This document shows, piece by piece, positions 7,510 through 15,083 of a stretch of 15,083 bases of DNA. The DNA is from Amnimonas aquatica. Its GTDB lineage: Bacteria > Pseudomonadota > Gammaproteobacteria > Pseudomonadales > Moraxellaceae. Both the position numbers and the translations under genes were made by a program. Below the pieces are notes generated by a model. The model saw nothing but the letters and a program-made list of their open reading frames with translations, was not told where the DNA came from and did not search any database. The stretch is from positions 10,967-26,049 of the forward strand of contig NZ_PTQZ01000002.1 of assembly GCF_002943415.1 (NCBI RefSeq). The letters run 5' to 3'. Each line of letters begins with the position of its first letter. Within the stretch, counting starts at the first letter, position 1.

Positions 7510-8514
7510 ATGCGCAAGCTCAACAAGATGGCGGCGGCCCTGCTGACCGCCGCGGCTGCCACCGCCTCCATGCAGGCCTCCGCCGCCAACAAGATTTGTG
7601 TGTTCGATATCCTTGGCGCCCAAGGCGATGCCTTCGGTCTGATGAAGGACTATGCCCTGGCGGCCACCAAGCTCGGCGCCGCCGTCGAGCTCAAGGCCTA
7701 TACCGACGAGCGCACCGCCGCCGAGGACTTCAAGGCCGGGCAGTGTGACGGTGTGCTGCTGACCGGCATGCGTGGCCGTCAGTTCAACACCTTCACCGGT
7801 TCGCTGGATTCGCTGGGCGCGATCCCCAGTTATGAAGCCATGAAGCGTGTCATGTCCACACTGGCGAACCCAGCGCTGGCGCCGAAGATGATCCAGGGCA
7901 AGTATGAGGTCGCCGGTCTGGCTCCGGCAGGTGCCGCCTACCTGTTCGTGAAGAGCCGCTCGATCAACCATGTCGACAAGCTGGCCGGCAAGAAGATCGC
8001 GATCTTCGATTATGACAAGGCCCAGGCCAAGATGGTGCAGAAGGTCGGTGCGCAGCCGGTGTCTTCCGACATCACCAACTTCGCCGCCAAGTTCAACAAC
8101 AACGCGGTCGACATCATTGCCTCCCCGGCCCTGGCCTACAAGCCGCTGGAGCTCTACAAGGGCTTGGGCAAAGACGGCGCCGTGGTGCGCTTCCCGATCA
8201 TCCAGCTGACCTTCCAGCTGATCATCAACAAGGACAAGTTCCCGGCCGACTTCGGCCAGAAGTCGCGCCAGTACTGGGACTCCCAGGCAACTCGTGCCAT
8301 GGCCCTGATCACCAAGGCCGAGAAGGACATTCCCGGTACAGTCTGGATGGATCTGCCGGCTGCGGACAAGGACAGCTACGTCGTGCTGCTGCGTGATTCC
8401 CGTATCGCGCTGACCAAGGAAGGCATCTACGATCCGGGCATGATGCGCGTGCTCAAGCGCGTGCGTTGCGCGGTCGACAGCAGCGATGCCGAGTGCTCGC
8501 AGAACCTCGAGTGA
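7510..8514 (+). CDS. AdeT-like periplasmic solute-binding protein
   Basis: This 334-residue protein is a secreted binding protein of the family labelled AdeT1/2 or 'putative solute-binding protein' (formerly a DUF, as I recall). The signal peptide is clear: MRKLNKM, an Ala/Leu core, and a likely cut after ASA at residue 25. The mature protein starts NKICVFDILGAQGD, followed by a TRAP-binding-protein-like alternation of strands and helices: LAPAGAAYLFVKSRS, LAGKKIAIFDYDKAQAKM, NNNAVDIIASPALAYKPLELYKGL and FPIIQLTFQLIINKDKFP. Cysteines 30, 79, 320 and 329 could form two disulfides in the periplasm. The ATG at 7510 follows GAGGA at 7498-7502. It lies between a lipoprotein gene and a TRAP permease gene, so it should deliver a ligand to that permease. 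The AdeT name comes from an Acinetobacter protein once linked to RND efflux; the context here argues for uptake. The ligand is unknown. Confidence 0.85.
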   Translation: MRKLNKMAAALLTAAAATASMQASAANKICVFDILGAQGDAFGLMKDYALAATKLGAAVELKAYTDERTAAEDFKAGQCDGVLLTGMRGRQFNTFTGSLDSLGAIPSYEAMKRVMSTLANPALAPKMIQGKYEVAGLAPAGAAYLFVKSRSINHVDKLAGKKIAIFDYDKAQAKMVQKVGAQPVSSDITNFAAKFNNNAVDIIASPALAYKPLELYKGLGKDGAVVRFPIIQLTFQLIINKDKFPADFGQKSRQYWDSQATRAMALITKAEKDIPGTVWMDLPAADKDSYVVLLRDSRIALTKEGIYDPGMMRVLKRVRCAVDSSDAECSQNLE

Positions 8515-8538
8515 TCAGGTCATCGTGAGATGACGAAA

Positions 8539-8573
8539 GGTGGCGGTCGGGCTGTCATGGCCTGGCCGCCACC
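8539..8573 (+). promoter_or_regulatory. Stable stem-loop between binding-protein and permease genes
   Basis: A 14-bp stem (8539-8552 with 8560-8573, two G-T wobbles, 7-nt loop) lies 24 nt after the binding-protein stop and 21 nt before the permease ATG. There is no T run. Such intercistronic stems often stabilise an upstream binding-protein mRNA so that it exceeds the permease; that role is inferred. Confidence 0.6.
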
Positions 8574-8594
8574 GTCCTTCAAGGAAGTGATTAT

Positions 8595-10757
8595 ATGAAC
8601 AACAAACCTATCTTCCTGAACCGCAGTGCTTCGGAGTGGCTTTCCAGTCTGCCGGTTCTCATCCTGCTGGTTCTGACGCTGGTCATCGGCACCGGTGAAA
8701 TGCTCCATGGCCAGTTGCTGCGCATGGGCGAGCGCATGTTCGGTGACCCCACCACCAACGTGCAGTACTTCATGCTGCGCGCCGATCCCAGCAGGCCTGA
8801 CTGCGATCCCAACCAGGATATCGATGCCGCTGTCGCCGCCGCGGCCGCGCCGGCAGTTTCCGATGACCCGCTGGACGCGCTGTTTGCAGATTCGCCGCAG
8901 GATCCCGAGGCTCTGCGTGCTTCGATGGAGAAGGCAAAGTCCCTCTGCGCCGAAAAGCACAGCATGTACGAGCGTATCAGCGAGCACCTGACACCACAGG
9001 TCAAGGCCTTCCGTGCCATCGAGACCGGCTTCTTCGGCATTTTCAAATTTGGTACCGAGAACCGTTCGCTGATTCTGCTGATCATGTTCGCGATCGCTGC
9101 CGTGACCACCACGCTGGGCGTGCATCACATCAATCTGCGTCCGCCGCGCACGCGGATGGACTTCAGGGTCTATGGCACCGCCATGGTGGTGGCGAATGCC
9201 ATCCTGACCTTCTCGTGCTGGTTCTACTACAACAATGTCCTGCTCAACTCGGGCATCGCCGTCGAGAAGCCGCTGATTCACTACATCCTGATCGCATTGT
9301 TCGGCGGTCTGACGCTGGTAAGCATCAAGAAGCTGCTGACGCCGCCGGCCGAGGCGGAGGAGGGCGGCAACTTCGGCCTTGCCCTGCTGTCGATCCCGCT
9401 CTATGCCTTCATGGCTATCTCGTCCGGCACCACCTTCATGCTTGAAGGTCATTTCGCCGGCATCGCCATCTATCTGGGTCAGCTGCTGGAGTTCTCCGGC
9501 ATCTTCCTGAACCTGGCGCTGTACATCTGGGCGGGCATGTTGCTGAAGCAGACCCGCGTGGTGCATCTCTTCCTGGATATCGTGCGTCCCTGGAAACTGT
9601 CGCCCGAGGCCCTGGCCTGGGTCATCTTGATCGCGGCTGCGGTGCCGACCGCCTATACCGGCGCCTCCGGCATCTTCGTGATCGCGGCCGGCGCCATTGT
9701 CTACAAGGAAGTGTTCGCCGCCGGCGGCCGTCGCCAACTGGCGCTGGCATCGGCCGCCATGTCCGGCTCGCTGGGTGTGGTGCTGCGTCCCTGCCTGCTG
9801 ATCGTGCTGATCGCCGCCCTCAACAAGCAGGTGACCACCAACGAGCTGTATGGTTGGGGTGTTACTGTCTTCATCCTGACTTCGTCGCTGTTCCTGCTCT
9901 ATGCCATGCTCACCCGTGAGCCGGGTGTTGCCACCGCCAGCCGCGAATCCGTGCAGTTCGGCAACGCGCTGCGCGAGTCGGCCCGTGCCCTGGTGCCGGT
10001 GTCGCCGTACATCGTGATCACGGTGGGTGTGGTCTACGCCTACAAGTACTTCCTCGATACCAAGCTCGACGAGTTCACCGCGCCGGTGATGCTGCCGATC
10101 ATCATGTTGTTCATCGTGATCTTCGATAAGATTCGTCGCGAGCCGAAGTCCCAGGCCGTGCAGCACAATCCGCAGGCAGAGCGCCGGCTCAACCTCGAGC
10201 AGGCCATGCGTTTCGCCACCAACGAGACCATCGGTCACATTGGCGCGCTGATCATGCTGATGGCGCTGTCTGTCTCGGTGGGTGGCGTGATCGAGCGCTC
10301 CGGAATCATGGAGAGTGTGCCCGAGGATCTGGGAAGCATCTGGCTGGCGCTGACCATGCTCATGATCATGCTGGTGTTCATCGGCATGATCATGGACCCG
10401 TTCGGTGCTGTCATTCTGGTGTCTGCAACCATTGCCCCGATTGCCTACAACAACGGCATTCATCCGGTGCACTTCTGGATGATCGTGCTGGCCGCGTTCG
10501 AGCTTGGCTATCTGTCGCCACCGGTGGCGTTGAACCAGTTGCTGACGCGCATGGTGGTGGGCGAGAAGGAAATGGACGCGGCCGATGCCGAAGTCCGCAA
10601 CAAGTCCTTCTACTACCGTTTCGAGCGCTGGATCCTGCCGGTTATTGTCATGCTGACCGGCTTGCTGATCGTCGTATATGGCGGCCAGTTGCTGGTGGAG
10701 CATGGCGCGGAATGGAGCGCCAGCCTCAATGGCGCCATCAGCAGCCTGTTTGGCTGA
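8595..10757 (+). CDS. TRAP transporter permease, fused small (DctQ-like) and large (DctM-like) subunits
   Basis: This 720-residue multi-spanning protein looks like a TRAP permease, which imports a ligand delivered by a binding protein using an ion gradient, commonly Na+. The N-terminal ~250 residues contain about four membrane segments (near 19-35, 158-176 and two more) and match the small-subunit position. The C-terminal ~450 residues are DctM-like: [57 protein letters not shown] and [20 protein letters not shown]. After the first membrane segment there is an unusual loop of ~120 residues (about 36-155), Ala/Asp-rich with Cys70 and Cys118. It is predicted periplasmic if the N-terminus is cytoplasmic. 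ATG 8595 follows AAGGAAG at 8581-8587. A strong terminator ends the unit. Family assignment is confident; the substrate is unknown. Confidence 0.88.
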   Translation: MNNKPIFLNRSASEWLSSLPVLILLVLTLVIGTGEMLHGQLLRMGERMFGDPTTNVQYFMLRADPSRPDCDPNQDIDAAVAAAAAPAVSDDPLDALFADSPQDPEALRASMEKAKSLCAEKHSMYERISEHLTPQVKAFRAIETGFFGIFKFGTENRSLILLIMFAIAAVTTTLGVHHINLRPPRTRMDFRVYGTAMVVANAILTFSCWFYYNNVLLNSGIAVEKPLIHYILIALFGGLTLVSIKKLLTPPAEAEEGGNFGLALLSIPLYAFMAISSGTTFMLEGHFAGIAIYLGQLLEFSGIFLNLALYIWAGMLLKQTRVVHLFLDIVRPWKLSPEALAWVILIAAAVPTAYTGASGIFVIAAGAIVYKEVFAAGGRRQLALASAAMSGSLGVVLRPCLLIVLIAALNKQVTTNELYGWGVTVFILTSSLFLLYAMLTREPGVATASRESVQFGNALRESARALVPVSPYIVITVGVVYAYKYFLDTKLDEFTAPVMLPIIMLFIVIFDKIRREPKSQAVQHNPQAERRLNLEQAMRFATNETIGHIGALIMLMALSVSVGGVIERSGIMESVPEDLGSIWLALTMLMIMLVFIGMIMDPFGAVILVSATIAPIAYNNGIHPVHFWMIVLAAFELGYLSPPVALNQLLTRMVVGEKEMDAADAEVRNKSFYYRFERWILPVIVMLTGLLIVVYGGQLLVEHGAEWSASLNGAISSLFG

Positions 10758-10804
10758 TGAGCAATGGCGGTGCAGCTGATTCAGCCCGCCATCATCTAGA
10801 GACT

Positions 10805-10840
10805 GACAATGCCCGCGCCTGTCGCGGGCATTGTCTTTTT
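10805..10840 (+). terminator. Strong intrinsic terminator after the TRAP permease gene
   Basis: A perfect 13-bp stem (10805-10817 with 10823-10835, loop CCTGT) is followed directly by TTTTT. It ends the transport cassette. The nhaB start codon lies only 36 nt further on. Confidence 0.93.
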
Positions 10841-10876
10841 GGGTGCCTGCCACAGCAGGCCCAGCAGGAGCGTGTC

Positions 10877-12400
10877 ATGGCTGCGCCAGCGTCCGCTGTC
10901 TTTTTCCGAAATTTTCTGGGGCATGCCCCAGTCTGGTACAAGCAGGCCGTGATCGCCTGCCTGCTGCTCAATCCGTTGTGTTTCTGGCTGGCTGGTCCGG
11001 TGGTGACGGGCTGGCTGCTGGTGGCGGAGTTCATTTTCACGCTGGCCATGGCATTGAAGTGCTATCCGCTGCTGCCCGGCGGCCTGCTGGCGGTAGAGGC
11101 CGTGGCCATCGGGCTCACGCATCCGGATACGGTTTACCGCGAGGTCGCACTGAATCTGCCGGTGATCCTGCTGCTGATGTTCATGGTGGCGGGCATCTAC
11201 TTCATGCGCGGGCTGCTGCTCGTCACATTCACGCATATCCTGGTCAGCGTACGCTCCAAGGCGCTGCTGTCCCTGATTTTCTGCGCCATGTCCGCGCTGC
11301 TGTCGGCCTTCCTGGATGCGCTCACGGTCACGGCGGTCATCATCGGCGTCGCCGTCGGTTTCTATGGTGTCTATCATCGGGTCGCTTCAGGCAAGGGAGG
11401 GCACCGGGGGGAAGTGACTGATCATCATGACGCCAGCTGTGATCGCGGCCTGGTCGATGATCACCGCGATGACCTGCGGACTTTCCGTGCCTTCTTGCGC
11501 AGTCTGCTGATGCATGCGGCGGTGGGGACTGCACTGGGCGGAGTCTGCACCATGGTGGGCGAGCCGCAGAATCTGCTGATCGCCAAGACCGTCGGCTGGG
11601 ACTTCGCGACGTTCTTCCTTGTCATGGCACCGGTGAGCCTGCCGACGCTGGTGGCTGGCCTGCTCACCTGCTTGCTGCTGGAGCGGACGGGTTGGTTCGG
11701 TTATGGCGCCAGGCTGCCGGACAGTGTGCGGGAGGTGCTGGCCGAATTCGCGGCGCGTGAGCGGGAGCGGCGAACGTCGGCGCAGTCTGCCATGCTGATC
11801 GTTCAGGCGGTGGCGGCGGTGATCCTGGTGTTGGGGCTGGCGTTTCATGTCGCCGAAGTGGGTCTGATCGGCCTGCTGATCATCATTCTGGTGACTGCAT
11901 TCAACGGGGTGATCGATGAGCACCAGATCGGCAAGGCCTTCCAGGAGGCGCTGCCGTTCACTTCGTTGCTGGTGGTCTTCTTCGTAGTGGTGGCGGTGAT
12001 TCATGACCAGCATCTGTTCACGCCGGTGATCGATGCTGTGCTGACCATGCCGCTGGATATCCAGCCGGGCATGTTTTTCATCGCCAATGGTCTGCTGTCC
12101 ATGATCAGTGACAATGTCTTCGTGGCCACGGTCTACATCAGCGAGGTCAAGCGCGTGTTCGATGCCGGCGGCATCAGTCGCGAGCACTATGAGTATCTGG
12201 CGGTGGCCATCAACGCCGGCACCAACCTGCCCAGCGTGGCGACGCCCAATGGACAGGCGGCATTTCTGTTCCTGCTGACGTCAGCGATCGCACCACTGGT
12301 GCGGCTGTCCTATGGGCGGATGGTGGTCATGGCGCTGCCGTACACGGTGGTACTGAGTGGCGTCGGATTCCTGGCGATTGTCTGGCTGACGCAAGGCTAG
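10877..12400 (+). CDS. nhaB: Na+/H+ antiporter NhaB
   Basis: NhaB is an inner-membrane electrogenic antiporter that expels Na+ in exchange for H+. The 507-residue protein is near the E. coli length (513) and shares its strongest blocks: [80 protein letters not shown] and [16 protein letters not shown] cytoplasmic-type loop near residues 175-205 is rich in His and Asp. I choose ATG 10877, with CAGGAG at 10865-10870 and the family N-terminus [19 protein letters not shown]; an upstream in-frame extension to 10712 would overlap the permease gene and cross a terminator. No promoter fits in the short space after that terminator. Its gene faces panD tail to tail. Confidence 0.96.
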   Translation: MAAPASAVFFRNFLGHAPVWYKQAVIACLLLNPLCFWLAGPVVTGWLLVAEFIFTLAMALKCYPLLPGGLLAVEAVAIGLTHPDTVYREVALNLPVILLLMFMVAGIYFMRGLLLVTFTHILVSVRSKALLSLIFCAMSALLSAFLDALTVTAVIIGVAVGFYGVYHRVASGKGGHRGEVTDHHDASCDRGLVDDHRDDLRTFRAFLRSLLMHAAVGTALGGVCTMVGEPQNLLIAKTVGWDFATFFLVMAPVSLPTLVAGLLTCLLLERTGWFGYGARLPDSVREVLAEFAARERERRTSAQSAMLIVQAVAAVILVLGLAFHVAEVGLIGLLIIILVTAFNGVIDEHQIGKAFQEALPFTSLLVVFFVVVAVIHDQHLFTPVIDAVLTMPLDIQPGMFFIANGLLSMISDNVFVATVYISEVKRVFDAGGISREHYEYLAVAINAGTNLPSVATPNGQAAFLFLLTSAIAPLVRLSYGRMVVMALPYTVVLSGVGFLAIVWLTQG

Positions 12401-12419
12401 TGAGTGCGTCATCCGGCAT

Positions 12420-12448
12420 AAAAAAAGACCGCCATGGCGGCGGTCTTT
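12420..12448. terminator. Bidirectional terminator between nhaB and panD
   Basis: A 10-bp stem (12424-12433 with 12439-12448) is flanked by seven A on the left, which read as a T run for the minus strand, and by three T on the right. It is strong for panD and weaker for nhaB, and lies between their converging 3' ends. Confidence 0.88.
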
Positions 12449-12472
12449 CATGCTGGCGAATTGGGCCGGGGC

Positions 12473-12853
12473 TCAGGCCACCTGGACGGGGATGGCGTTG
12501 GCGCTGTGGCTGACGCTGTTGTCCGCGTTGCAGTAGACCAGGCGTGGCTTGAAGCTGTTCAGCTCTTCGGCCTCGAACTGGGCGTAGGTGCAGATGATCA
12601 CGCGGTCTCCGGGCTGGGCCTTGTGGGCAGCGGCGCCGTTGACCGAAATCATGCGCGAGCCGGATTCGGCACGGATCGCGTACGTGGTGAAGCGCTCGCC
12701 ATTGGCCACGTTGTAGATCTGGATCTGTTCGTACTCGCGAATGCCGGCGAGATCGAGCAGGTCGCCGTCAATGGCGCAGGAGCCTTCATAGTCGAGCTCG
12801 GCATGGGTCACACAGGCCCGGTGCAGCTTGGCTTTGAGCATGATGCATTGCAT
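12473..12853 (-). CDS. panD: Aspartate 1-decarboxylase (pyruvoyl enzyme)
   Basis: PanD makes beta-alanine from L-aspartate for pantothenate synthesis. The 126-residue proenzyme cleaves itself between Gly24 and Ser25 in DYEGSCAID, and Ser25 becomes the pyruvoyl group; Tyr58 in FTTYAIR is also conserved. The usual blocks [21 protein letters not shown] are present. The start at 12853 ([10 protein letters not shown]) puts the cleavage site at 24/25 as in E. coli and follows GGAGG (12863-12867) with 9-nt spacing. A second ATG at 12841 would shorten the N-terminus by four residues. panD is downstream of panC but set apart by a gap of about 150 bp, so it may have its own promoter as well. In E. coli, PanD maturation needs PanM (PanZ); no such gene lies in this window. 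Confidence 0.97.
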   Translation of the reverse strand: MQCIMLKAKLHRACVTHAELDYEGSCAIDGDLLDLAGIREYEQIQIYNVANGERFTTYAIRAESGSRMISVNGAAAHKAQPGDRVIICTYAQFEAEELNSFKPRLVYCNADNSVSHSANAIPVQVA

Positions 12854-12898
12854 GGGCGTTTACCTCCGCACAGCAGCGAACTTTAGGCGTAAAGAAAT

Positions 12899-12914
12899 GA
12901 CCAATTGGTCGACC
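12899..12914. repeat. Overlapping perfect palindromes upstream of panD
   Basis: GACCAATTGGTC (12899-12910) is a perfect 12-bp dyad, and GGTCGACC (12907-12914) is a second dyad sharing GGTC with it. They lie about 45 bp upstream of the panD start codon, downstream of the candidate promoter. An operator is possible but no known regulator motif is recognised. Confidence 0.35.
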
Positions 12915-12932
12915 CCTCCCGCCGGGCGCGCC

Positions 12933-12961
12933 ATTTTGCCGCAAGACGCGGCGAGGTTCAA
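12933..12961 (-). promoter_or_regulatory. Candidate panD promoter
   Basis: On the minus strand TTGAAC (12961-12956) and CAAAAT (12938-12933) are exactly 17 bp apart, each matching four of six consensus bases. The spacer contains a small inverted repeat, GCCGC/GCGGC (12938-12952). Transcription would begin near 12926, giving a leader of roughly 70 nt that contains the palindromes. Confidence 0.3.
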
Positions 12962-13002
12962 TCACTCTGCGTGGGGCTTTTTTGTGCCGTCGCAGACCCG
13001 TT

Positions 13003-13851
13003 TCAGTGCGTTTCGAACTGCAGATTGTCGATCAGCCGGGTGCTGCCCAGGCGGGCAGCGACCAGGATAACCAGCTTGCCATCACCGCTTTCCGGCGCAT
13101 CCAGGTCCTGGTTGCGTATCTCCAGGTAGTCCGGTTCGAAGCCGCATTTCTCCAGGTGCGCGCGGGCGGCACCGGTCAGCATGGCGTAGTCGCGCTGGCC
13201 CTGCTGCACCGCATCGCGCAGCTGGCAGAGTGTCTGATGCAAGAGTGGTGCCTGTGTCCGTTCAGCTTCGCTCAGGAAGCCGTTGCGCGAGCTCAGTGCC
13301 AGGCCATCATCGGCGCGCACCGTGGGCACGCCGATGATGGTCACCGGGAAGCAGAGCTCGCTGACCAGGCGGCGGATGACTGCCAGCTGCTGGTAGTCCT
13401 TCTCGCCGAACAGCGCCATGTCGGGCTGGATGATGTTGAACAGCTTGCTGACCACGGTGGCCACGCCAGTGAAGTGGCCGGGGCGGCGGGCACCGCAGAG
13501 GATTTCGGTGATGCCGCTGAGCTGGACCGTGGTGACCTGGCTGCGGCCATCCGGGTACATCTCGCTGCTGGCCGGCGCGAACAGCAGGTCGCACTGGGTG
13601 TCGACCAGCTTGGTGGCATCGGCCTCCAGTGTGCGCGGATATTTGTCGAAGTCCTCGCCGGGCCCGAACTGGGTCGGGTTGACGAAGATGCTGGCGACGA
13701 CGAAGTCGGCGCGGCGCCGGGCCTCGCTGACCAGCTCGATGTGGCCCTGGTGCAGGTTGCCCATGGTCGGCACGAACGCGACTGACTTGCCGGCCTTGCG
13801 GGCCTGGCGCAGGGCGGCGCGAACGCCGCTGATGGTGGTTTCGATCTTCAT
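13003..13851 (-). CDS. panC: Pantothenate synthetase (pantoate-beta-alanine ligase)
   Basis: PanC joins pantoate and beta-alanine with ATP to give pantothenate, through a pantoyl-adenylate. The 282-residue protein is one residue off the E. coli length. It has the nucleotidyltransferase HxGH motif at His34-His37 in [48 protein letters not shown] and the LSSRN segment equivalent to KMSKS. I choose ATG 13851, which gives [15 protein letters not shown]; the open frame extends upstream into panB without family similarity. The start is 35 nt after the panB stop, with a weak AGGAC-type ribosome-binding site. It probably shares a transcript with panB. Confidence 0.97.
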   Translation of the reverse strand: MKIETTISGVRAALRQARKAGKSVAFVPTMGNLHQGHIELVSEARRRADFVVASIFVNPTQFGPGEDFDKYPRTLEADATKLVDTQCDLLFAPASSEMYPDGRSQVTTVQLSGITEILCGARRPGHFTGVATVVSKLFNIIQPDMALFGEKDYQQLAVIRRLVSELCFPVTIIGVPTVRADDGLALSSRNGFLSEAERTQAPLLHQTLCQLRDAVQQGQRDYAMLTGAARAHLEKCGFEPDYLEIRNQDLDAPESGDGKLVILVAARLGSTRLIDNLQFETH

Positions 13852-13886
13852 GCTGCGGTCTGTCCTGGATTGCCCGGCTCGTGGCC

Positions 13887-14681
13887 TCAGGCGAAAGCGT
13901 GTTCGGGGGCCGGGTAGCGGCCATCCTTCACTTCGGCGACATACTGGCGAAAGGCGGCCTCGATGCTGCCGTCGCCGCTGCCAAGGTAGTTTTTCACGAA
14001 ACGGGCCGGCTTGCCGTTGTGCAGCCCCAGCATGTCGTGCATCACCAGTACCTGGCCATCGCAGTCGGGACCGGCGCCGATGCCGATGACCGGCACCGGG
14101 CATTCGGCATGCAGGCGCCGGGCGAGGTCGGTGGGCACGCACTCGAGCAGCAGCACGGCGGCGCCGGCTTCGACCACTGCCCGGGCATCGGCGAGCAGGC
14201 GCTCGCCGGCATCGCCACGTCCCTGGACGCGGTAGCCGCCAAACACGTTCACGGACTGCGGCGTCAGGCCCAGGTGCACGCAGGTCGGAATGCCGCCCCG
14301 TGCCAGCTGGGCGACGGTCTCGGCCAGCCAGGCGCCGCCTTCGAGCTTGACCATGTGGGCGCCGGCACGCATGAGGGTCGCGGCATTGGCCAGCGCGTCG
14401 GGCAGGGTGGCATAAGTCATGAACGGCAGGTCGGCCATGATCAGCGCGGTCTTGTTGGTGCGCGCCACGGCGGCCGTGTGGTAGGCCATGTCGTCGACCG
14501 TGACCGGCAGCGTGGAGTCGTGACCCTGCAGCACCATGCCCAGCGAGTCGCCGATCAGGATGACCTCGACCTCGGCGCGCGCCATGGCGGCGGCGAAGCT
14601 GGCGTCATAGCAGGTCAGGGATGAAAAGCGCTCGTTGCGCGCCTTCAGGTCTTTCAGGGTCTGCAGGGTGACGGCTTTCAT
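13887..14681 (-). CDS. panB: 3-methyl-2-oxobutanoate hydroxymethyltransferase
   Basis: PanB transfers a hydroxymethyl group from methylene-tetrahydrofolate to 2-oxoisovalerate to give ketopantoate, the first committed step to pantothenate. The 264-residue length equals E. coli PanB. Mg2+ and substrate residues are at the expected places: Asp45 in [10 protein letters not shown], Asp84 in [10 protein letters not shown], and Lys112 and Glu114 in MVKLEGG. Glu180 in LLLECVP matches the catalytic Glu181 of E. coli. The Gly-rich [20 protein letters not shown] block is intact. ATG 14681 is preceded by GGAG. It lies 74 nt after folK and 35 nt before panC on the same strand. The PanB product must be reduced by a ketopantoate reductase not encoded here. 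Confidence 0.97.
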   Translation of the reverse strand: MKAVTLQTLKDLKARNERFSSLTCYDASFAAAMARAEVEVILIGDSLGMVLQGHDSTLPVTVDDMAYHTAAVARTNKTALIMADLPFMTYATLPDALANAATLMRAGAHMVKLEGGAWLAETVAQLARGGIPTCVHLGLTPQSVNVFGGYRVQGRGDAGERLLADARAVVEAGAAVLLLECVPTDLARRLHAECPVPVIGIGAGPDCDGQVLVMHDMLGLHNGKPARFVKNYLGSGDGSIEAAFRQYVAEVKDGRYPAPEHAFA

Positions 14682-14755
14682 GACGGCTCCAGATGCCGCG
14701 GGTCAGGCAGCGGCTTCTTCGTGGGCGAGCATGTTGGTGTTTGCCGGCGTGCAGG

Positions 14756-15083
14756 TCAAGCCGTCGGCCAGCGGCTGTCCGGCCAGGGCGCGATCCCGTC
14801 CTGCGCCAGTGCTGCGGCCAGCGAGCCCACCATGCCCTGTCCGGGGATGTGCCGGTCGGCGGCGATCTCGGCCAGTGGCACGAGCACGAAGGCGCGCGTG
14901 TGCATTTCCCGGTGAGGAACGCTCAGGCGCGAGGTATTGATGACCTCGCTGCCGTACAGCAGCAGGTCCAGATCCAGGGTGCGGGCACCCCAGCGCACAT
15001 CGCGCACTCGCCCGAATTCCTGCTCGATGCCCTGCAGCAGATCCAGCAAGTCTTCCGGCGCCAGGCGGGTTTCGACCAGTGCC
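14756..15083 (-). CDS. folK: 6-hydroxymethyl-7,8-dihydropterin pyrophosphokinase (N-terminal part outside window)
   Basis: FolK (HPPK) transfers pyrophosphate from ATP to hydroxymethyldihydropterin in folate synthesis. The frame is open to the window edge (in-frame codons from 15082), so about 108 C-terminal residues are visible and the start is missing. The diagnostic block RWGARTLDLDLLLYG is present, containing the two Mg2+-binding aspartates (Asp95 and Asp97 in E. coli). It is followed by the conserved VPHREMHTRAFVLVPLAEI. The tail ends PWPDSRWPTA. A TTG at 15049 lies inside the domain and is not a start. folK-panB-panC is a common order in gammaproteobacteria, often after pcnB, which may lie beyond the window edge. 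Confidence 0.95.
   Translation of the reverse strand, partial: ALVETRLAPEDLLDLLQGIEQEFGRVRDVRWGARTLDLDLLLYGSEVINTSRLSVPHREMHTRAFVLVPLAEIAADRHIPGQGMVGSLAAALAQDGIAPWPDSRWPTA

Noticed and set aside
12971..12987. GGGGC followed by a T run on the plus strand as a terminator.
   Set aside because: No complementary upstream arm is close enough to form a stem.
12434..13785. Plus-strand open frames opposite panD, panC and panB.
   Set aside because: They are antisense shadows of well-conserved enzymes with intact catalytic residues on the minus strand.
14682..14755. A tiny leader peptide between folK and panB on the minus strand.
   Set aside because: Only a few codons follow the ATG, with no ribosome-binding site or recognisable attenuator.

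Overview
The window is GC-rich and gene-dense, and reads as a stretch of chromosome from a gammaproteobacterium. The order infB-rbfA-truB-rpsO-pnp, a folK-panB-panC-panD block, and a NhaB-type Na+/H+ antiporter all fit that class. The AdeT-like solute-binding protein beside a fused TRAP permease recalls marine Alcanivorax/Acinetobacter-type genomes. That closer placement is inference from remembered families, not a database result. I see no insertion sequence, prophage, CRISPR array, tRNA or rRNA. By eye, base composition looks even across the window.

Region 1 (1-6165, + strand) is the translation and RNA-metabolism cluster. It holds the C-terminal part of IF2 (infB, cut by the window start), rbfA (TTG start), truB (GTG start), rpsO and pnp. 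The intergenic RNA is well structured. An H-type pseudoknot with a competing hairpin lies just before the rpsO ribosome-binding site and looks like the S15 autoregulatory element. A strong terminator follows rpsO. A long stem resembling the RNase III-processed pnp leader precedes pnp. A 13-bp stem follows pnp.

Region 2 (6384-10757, + strand) is a three-gene transport cassette: a lipoprotein with Asp at +2, a secreted AdeT-like solute-binding protein, and a fused small/large TRAP permease with an unusually large predicted periplasmic loop. Stable hairpins separate the three genes and suggest unequal expression. A strong terminator closes the cassette. Its substrate is unknown. The lipoprotein sits where a TatT-like accessory ('T component') would be expected. 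This is the least described part of the window.

Region 3 (10877-12400, + strand) is nhaB, which starts only 36 nt after that terminator.

Region 4 (12473-15083, - strand) is panD, panC, panB and the C-terminal part of folK. PanB, PanC and PanD supply three of the four steps from 2-oxoisovalerate and aspartate to pantothenate; the ketopantoate reductase gene is not here. FolK is a folate enzyme, and folate supplies the one-carbon cofactor used by PanB. nhaB and panD converge on a bidirectional terminator. panD is set apart from panC by a gap of about 150 bp containing a candidate promoter and overlapping palindromes.
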